A stretch of 7,784 nucleotides of DNA. It comes from CAZPHU01 sp964586285. GTDB lineage: Bacteria > Fibrobacterota > Chitinivibrionia > Chitinivibrionales > CAYFVL01. The DNA lies in the NCBI GenBank assembly GCA_964586285.1, contig CAZPHU010000149.1, positions 1 through 7,784 of the forward strand, read 5' to 3'. A program made the translations under genes and the position numbers. Positions 5,022 to 7,784 of the stretch are shown here, one piece after another (the stretch's first letter is position 1; the number at the start of each line of letters is the position of its first letter). The notes below the pieces were generated by a model, which did no database searches, had not been told where the DNA came from, and saw nothing but the letters and a program-made list of their open reading frames with translations.

Positions 5022-5032
5022 GGGAGGTTTGC

Positions 5033-7784
5033 ATGGCATCCCAGGCGGAAGCTGTAATCGAAAAACTGGAAGAAAAACTCCTGAGTAATCCGGGTTCCCA
5101 TGTGTTTCCACGTGTGGCGGATTCATATAGAAAACAGGGCAATATTCAACGTGCTGTTGAGATATGCAAATCAGGTATTGCCAATAAGCCCGATTCAATC
5201 ACCGGGCGTCTGATTCTGGGTAGATGCTATCTGGAGCAGGAGAATTTCGAACTCGCCATAGATGAGTTTACCCAAATATGCCGCCTCGATCATCGCAACC
5301 ACATGGCAATAAAGATGCTTGCGGACATATACTCGAAACAGGGCCATGAAGACAGGGCGGGTGATCTTTACGCTCTGTTAATCGAAATGGATCCCGACAA
5401 CCCGACTCTTATACATCTGAGCAAAATATTCAAAGGAAGCGGCAAAACCGATCTGGCCCAAATCCTAAATCTCCAGCCGGTTGAAAAACAGACCCGTGAT
5501 CTTCTCAACGAGACAGCCGTGGAAGAAGACCTGTCCGTCACCTCAGAGCCGGAGCTGCCCGCGGGAGCGGAAGCTGAACCTCAGATGGATGGATATGCCT
5601 TTACCGAGAGCGATTCCCAATCTAAAGATGATGATCAAGTACTTTCGGGTGATGATATCGACGATAGAATCGATCAGATGTTTAGTGATGATCAGCCCGT
5701 CTCGGAGCCTGAAATGGGTATGTCGGATATAACCGGCACTTTCGAAGATTCGGCTGAGAGTTCAGATGTATTCGAAAAAACTGTTTCGGATGACTTTGAG
5801 TCTTCCGATCAATCGTTTAATATTTCTGATGATTTCAAATCTCCCGGTATAAACGATGTTTCGGATGCTGCGGATGAGGAAGATGTTATAACCGGCGGTG
5901 ATGTCTCCGAGCGTCTGGATGAAATGTTTTCAGATGAGGAAAGGGCGGATGAAAGTGTAACTGGGCCGGAATTAGGGGATGATCACCAAAAGGAGCCCTT
6001 TTCGCAAAGTTCTCAAATAGATCCGGTACAAGATGAGAGCGGGCAAAGTTCCTGGGAGATGCCGCAATCGGAGCTCAACGGTGATGAGAGCATAGTTTCC
6101 GAGCCGGTGCAAGATGAGGATGCTCCGATTTCGGGTGATGATGTAGCCGAACAGATCGATTCCATTTTCTCGGCCCAGAATGGAAGCTCATCGAGTAAAT
6201 TAGAGCAGCCGGAGCCCGATTTCGATCAAGAAGAGTTGTCGGGCGATGATGTCAGTTCTCGAATAGAGGAGCTGTTCGAATCTCCTGAACAGGCCCAATC
6301 CGATAGTCTGTCGACGGAGCATCTGGAAAACGGAAAGGGTGATGATTCATATATATACGACTCGAATGATACGTCTGAAAGCCTGGAGCCGGATGAATCT
6401 TTCGTGAACTATGATCATCAAGATGAAAGTGAGCCGGTGTCGCCGATGGGCACGGATATGGAGGAGGCAATTGCAAGAGGCAAAACGCTTGCTTTGGACA
6501 GGGCTACTCTGGATTCTTTCAAAAAAGAAAACGATGAAAGCCGGCTTACCGGTGAAGATGTTAAGAACCGGCTTGATGAGATGTTTGGAGAAAGTAACGA
6601 GATTGTAAGTGATATCGTTCCCGAAAGCGGATCGGAGTCTGACGGTAGTGAAGAATTGACGGTAAACAATCAGACATCGAATGTTGACGTGGATTTTGTT
6701 GATGAGCAAGCGGTTATAGATGATTCGATGATGTCCCATGATGCCAACCGCTCGGAGGGTTCAACCGAAGAATTGGCGCCGGAAGAGGCTGCTTTAGATT
6801 CCGCTGGGGAAGCTGATCGGGGGCTTGATGATGAAGAAGAAGATAATTCGGTTCTTTCGATTGCCGAAAATTTGCAGCACTACAAAGATACTCAGGCGGA
6901 GAATGAAGTAGAGGAAATCCCCGATTCGCTTGAGGATACTATTCTGGACGACGATGATGAGGGGGAGCCGTTTACCGGGGATGATTTTTCGGAGCGGCTC
7001 GATTCGATTTTCGGTTCGGAGGAAAGCGATGAGGAATCGGATGATGATACAGGGAAAGATTCCGGCACCGACATCGCTGCATCCGGTGCGCGGCAGACAC
7101 CCGGTGTGTCGATGCCGGAGGAGAAATATATTGATAAAGAAGTAAATGATTCGGCAGGCAATGATCACGCCCGTATCGAGGAGGATGGGTTGGATGTGTC
7201 CGAATCGCAAGGACCCACGATCGAGGAGCTGGAGTCGGAAGAGTATGAATCGGAACCCGCGGTGATCGACTTTGCCGACGAGGAATTCGATTCCGGCGTT
7301 GAAGAGATGTTGTTTGATGAAAAATCGGCTCAGATAAGAGTTACGGAGGAAGCTGCACCGGATCACAACGAGGAATCCAGTGATGATTTGATCGGGGAGG
7401 AGCCGGATGATTACACCGATTTTGACAGTGCAACACCGGATTCCGAATCCGTTTCGGATGATGCCGGTTTAGACGGTGGGGAAACCATACTCACCGAGGC
7501 TGCCGATATAGAAGATGAGTTGGTTGATTTAGTGGATGAGCTGCCGACGGATATTGACTCCCTTCCTGATCAGCAAGAAGAATCTGATCCGGTCTCCGAG
7601 TTTTATTCAGTTGCCGGCAACAATGCCCGAAACCTCTCCGAGGAAGACCATGAATTATTGGCCACGATCAATGACTCAAGCGAGAACGAATACCCGAACA
7701 CCCTGCATGATATTGATTTCGAAGAAGCGGAATCGGATGATGCTCTGTCGAAAGAAGCTGAATTGGAAGATGTAGATTCAGAAG
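5033..7784 (+). CDS. TPR protein with very long acidic repeat-bearing tail (partial, runs off right edge)
   Basis: The frame stays open from ATG 5033 to the window end, at least 917 codons, with GGGAGG 5 nt upstream of the start. Residues 1-17 are a helix. Three TPR units follow at about 18-53, 54-87 and 88-121 (for example ADSYRKQGNIQRAVEICKSG, 29-48), a fold that binds peptides or partner proteins. From about residue 160 the protein becomes strongly acidic, rich in Asp, Glu, Ser, Gly and Pro, apparently without Cys and with a single visible Trp, so probably disordered. A 13-residue motif recurs six times in this part (SGDDIDDRIDQMF at 205-217 is the first). There is no signal peptide and no membrane segment, so a cytoplasmic scaffold or hub is plausible. 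FimV-like proteins share the TPR plus acidic-region theme but lack this order. The C-terminal end is outside the window. I do not recognise the family, and no function is assigned. Confidence 0.85.
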   Translation, partial: MASQAEAVIEKLEEKLLSNPGSHVFPRVADSYRKQGNIQRAVEICKSGIANKPDSITGRLILGRCYLEQENFELAIDEFTQICRLDHRNHMAIKMLADIYSKQGHEDRAGDLYALLIEMDPDNPTLIHLSKIFKGSGKTDLAQILNLQPVEKQTRDLLNETAVEEDLSVTSEPELPAGAEAEPQMDGYAFTESDSQSKDDDQVLSGDDIDDRIDQMFSDDQPVSEPEMGMSDITGTFEDSAESSDVFEKTVSDDFESSDQSFNISDDFKSPGINDVSDAADEEDVITGGDVSERLDEMFSDEERADESVTGPELGDDHQKEPFSQSSQIDPVQDESGQSSWEMPQSELNGDESIVSEPVQDEDAPISGDDVAEQIDSIFSAQNGSSSSKLEQPEPDFDQEELSGDDVSSRIEELFESPEQAQSDSLSTEHLENGKGDDSYIYDSNDTSESLEPDESFVNYDHQDESEPVSPMGTDMEEAIARGKTLALDRATLDSFKKENDESRLTGEDVKNRLDEMFGESNEIVSDIVPESGSESDGSEELTVNNQTSNVDVDFVDEQAVIDDSMMSHDANRSEGSTEELAPEEAALDSAGEADRGLDDEEEDNSVLSIAENLQHYKDTQAENEVEEIPDSLEDTILDDDDEGEPFTGDDFSERLDSIFGSEESDEESDDDTGKDSGTDIAASGARQTPGVSMPEEKYIDKEVNDSAGNDHARIEEDGLDVSESQGPTIEELESEEYESEPAVIDFADEEFDSGVEEMLFDEKSAQIRVTEEAAPDHNEESSDDLIGEEPDDYTDFDSATPDSESVSDDAGLDGGETILTEAADIEDELVDLVDELPTDIDSLPDQQEESDPVSEFYSVAGNNARNLSEEDHELLATINDSSENEYPNTLHDIDFEEAESDDALSKEAELEDVDSE
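5645..7012 (+). repeat. Six dispersed copies of a 13-residue [ST]GxD...RLDxMF motif
   Basis: Within the acidic tail the same short motif occurs at 5645-5683 (SGDDIDDRIDQMF), 5891-5929 (TGGDVSERLDEMF), 6131-6169 (SGDDVAEQIDSIF), 6239-6277 (SGDDVSSRIEELF), 6548-6586 (TGEDVKNRLDEMF) and 6974-7012 (TGDDFSERLDSIF). Spacing is irregular, 36 to 142 residues. The first position is Ser/Thr, the fourth is always Asp, and the last is always Phe preceded by Met, Ile or Leu. The pattern suits a capped amphipathic helix that binds a partner. The codons differ between copies, so it is conservation at protein level and not recent DNA duplication. A degenerate relative may lie near 7289-7318. Confidence 0.85.

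Noticed and set aside
6794..7366. Long minus-strand open frames opposite the acidic tail
   Set aside because: They arise from the GAT/GAA/TCG-rich codon use of the plus-strand gene, lack ribosome binding sites and show no recognisable domain.

Overview
The window reads as chromosomal DNA of a motile Gram-negative bacterium. It carries a flagellin, sigma-28-type promoters, CsrA-type sites in the flagellin leader, and a heptose nucleotide enzyme of LPS biosynthesis. Base composition is moderate (mid-40s to about 50% GC by eye). No gene fixes the phylum. A Desulfobacterota-like or FCB-related candidate lineage would fit, but this is a guess.

Region 1 (about 1-2725, all minus strand, transcribed right to left) is a compact RiPP-type peptide modification operon. 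In transcription order it holds an HPr-kinase-like P-loop kinase, a PqqD-like peptide-binding protein (RRE), a radical SAM/SPASM enzyme, a small S26/S24-type Ser-His peptidase, and a 52-codon precursor peptide gene (20-178). Neighbouring genes overlap by 4, 11, 4 and 35 nt, so they look translationally coupled. The precursor has a lysine-rich leader with a YxxPxI motif, a glycine-rich tail with a CxxC, and a C-terminal serine. My reading is that the RRE binds the leader, the radical SAM enzyme modifies the Cys/aromatic/Gly-rich core, the kinase may phosphorylate the terminal Ser, and the peptidase trims the product. No lasso cyclase, transporter or immunity gene is visible, and the operon probably continues past the left edge. 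A good sigma-70-like promoter sits so close to the kinase start codon that the transcript may be leaderless.

Region 2 (2820-4443) holds a complete 408-aa flagellin on the minus strand with a rich control region. There are two tandem sigma-28 promoters (distal 15/16 and proximal 13/16 matches to TAAAGTTT-N11-GCCGATAA). There are also two near-consensus CsrA sites, one covering the Shine-Dalgarno, and a small hairpin at the predicted 5' end of the proximal mRNA. The 297 bases at 4147-4443 contain no convincing gene, only the distal promoter, a dyad at 4313-4336 and a weak promoter candidate.

Region 3 (4444-7784, plus strand) starts with a stand-alone heptose-1-phosphate adenylyltransferase. 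After a terminator-like hairpin comes a very long open frame that runs off the right edge. It encodes three TPR repeats followed by more than 750 residues of acidic, apparently disordered sequence. Six copies of a 13-residue motif of the form [ST]G[DEG]D-x3-[RQ]-[LI]-[DE]-x-[MIL]-F are scattered through that tail.
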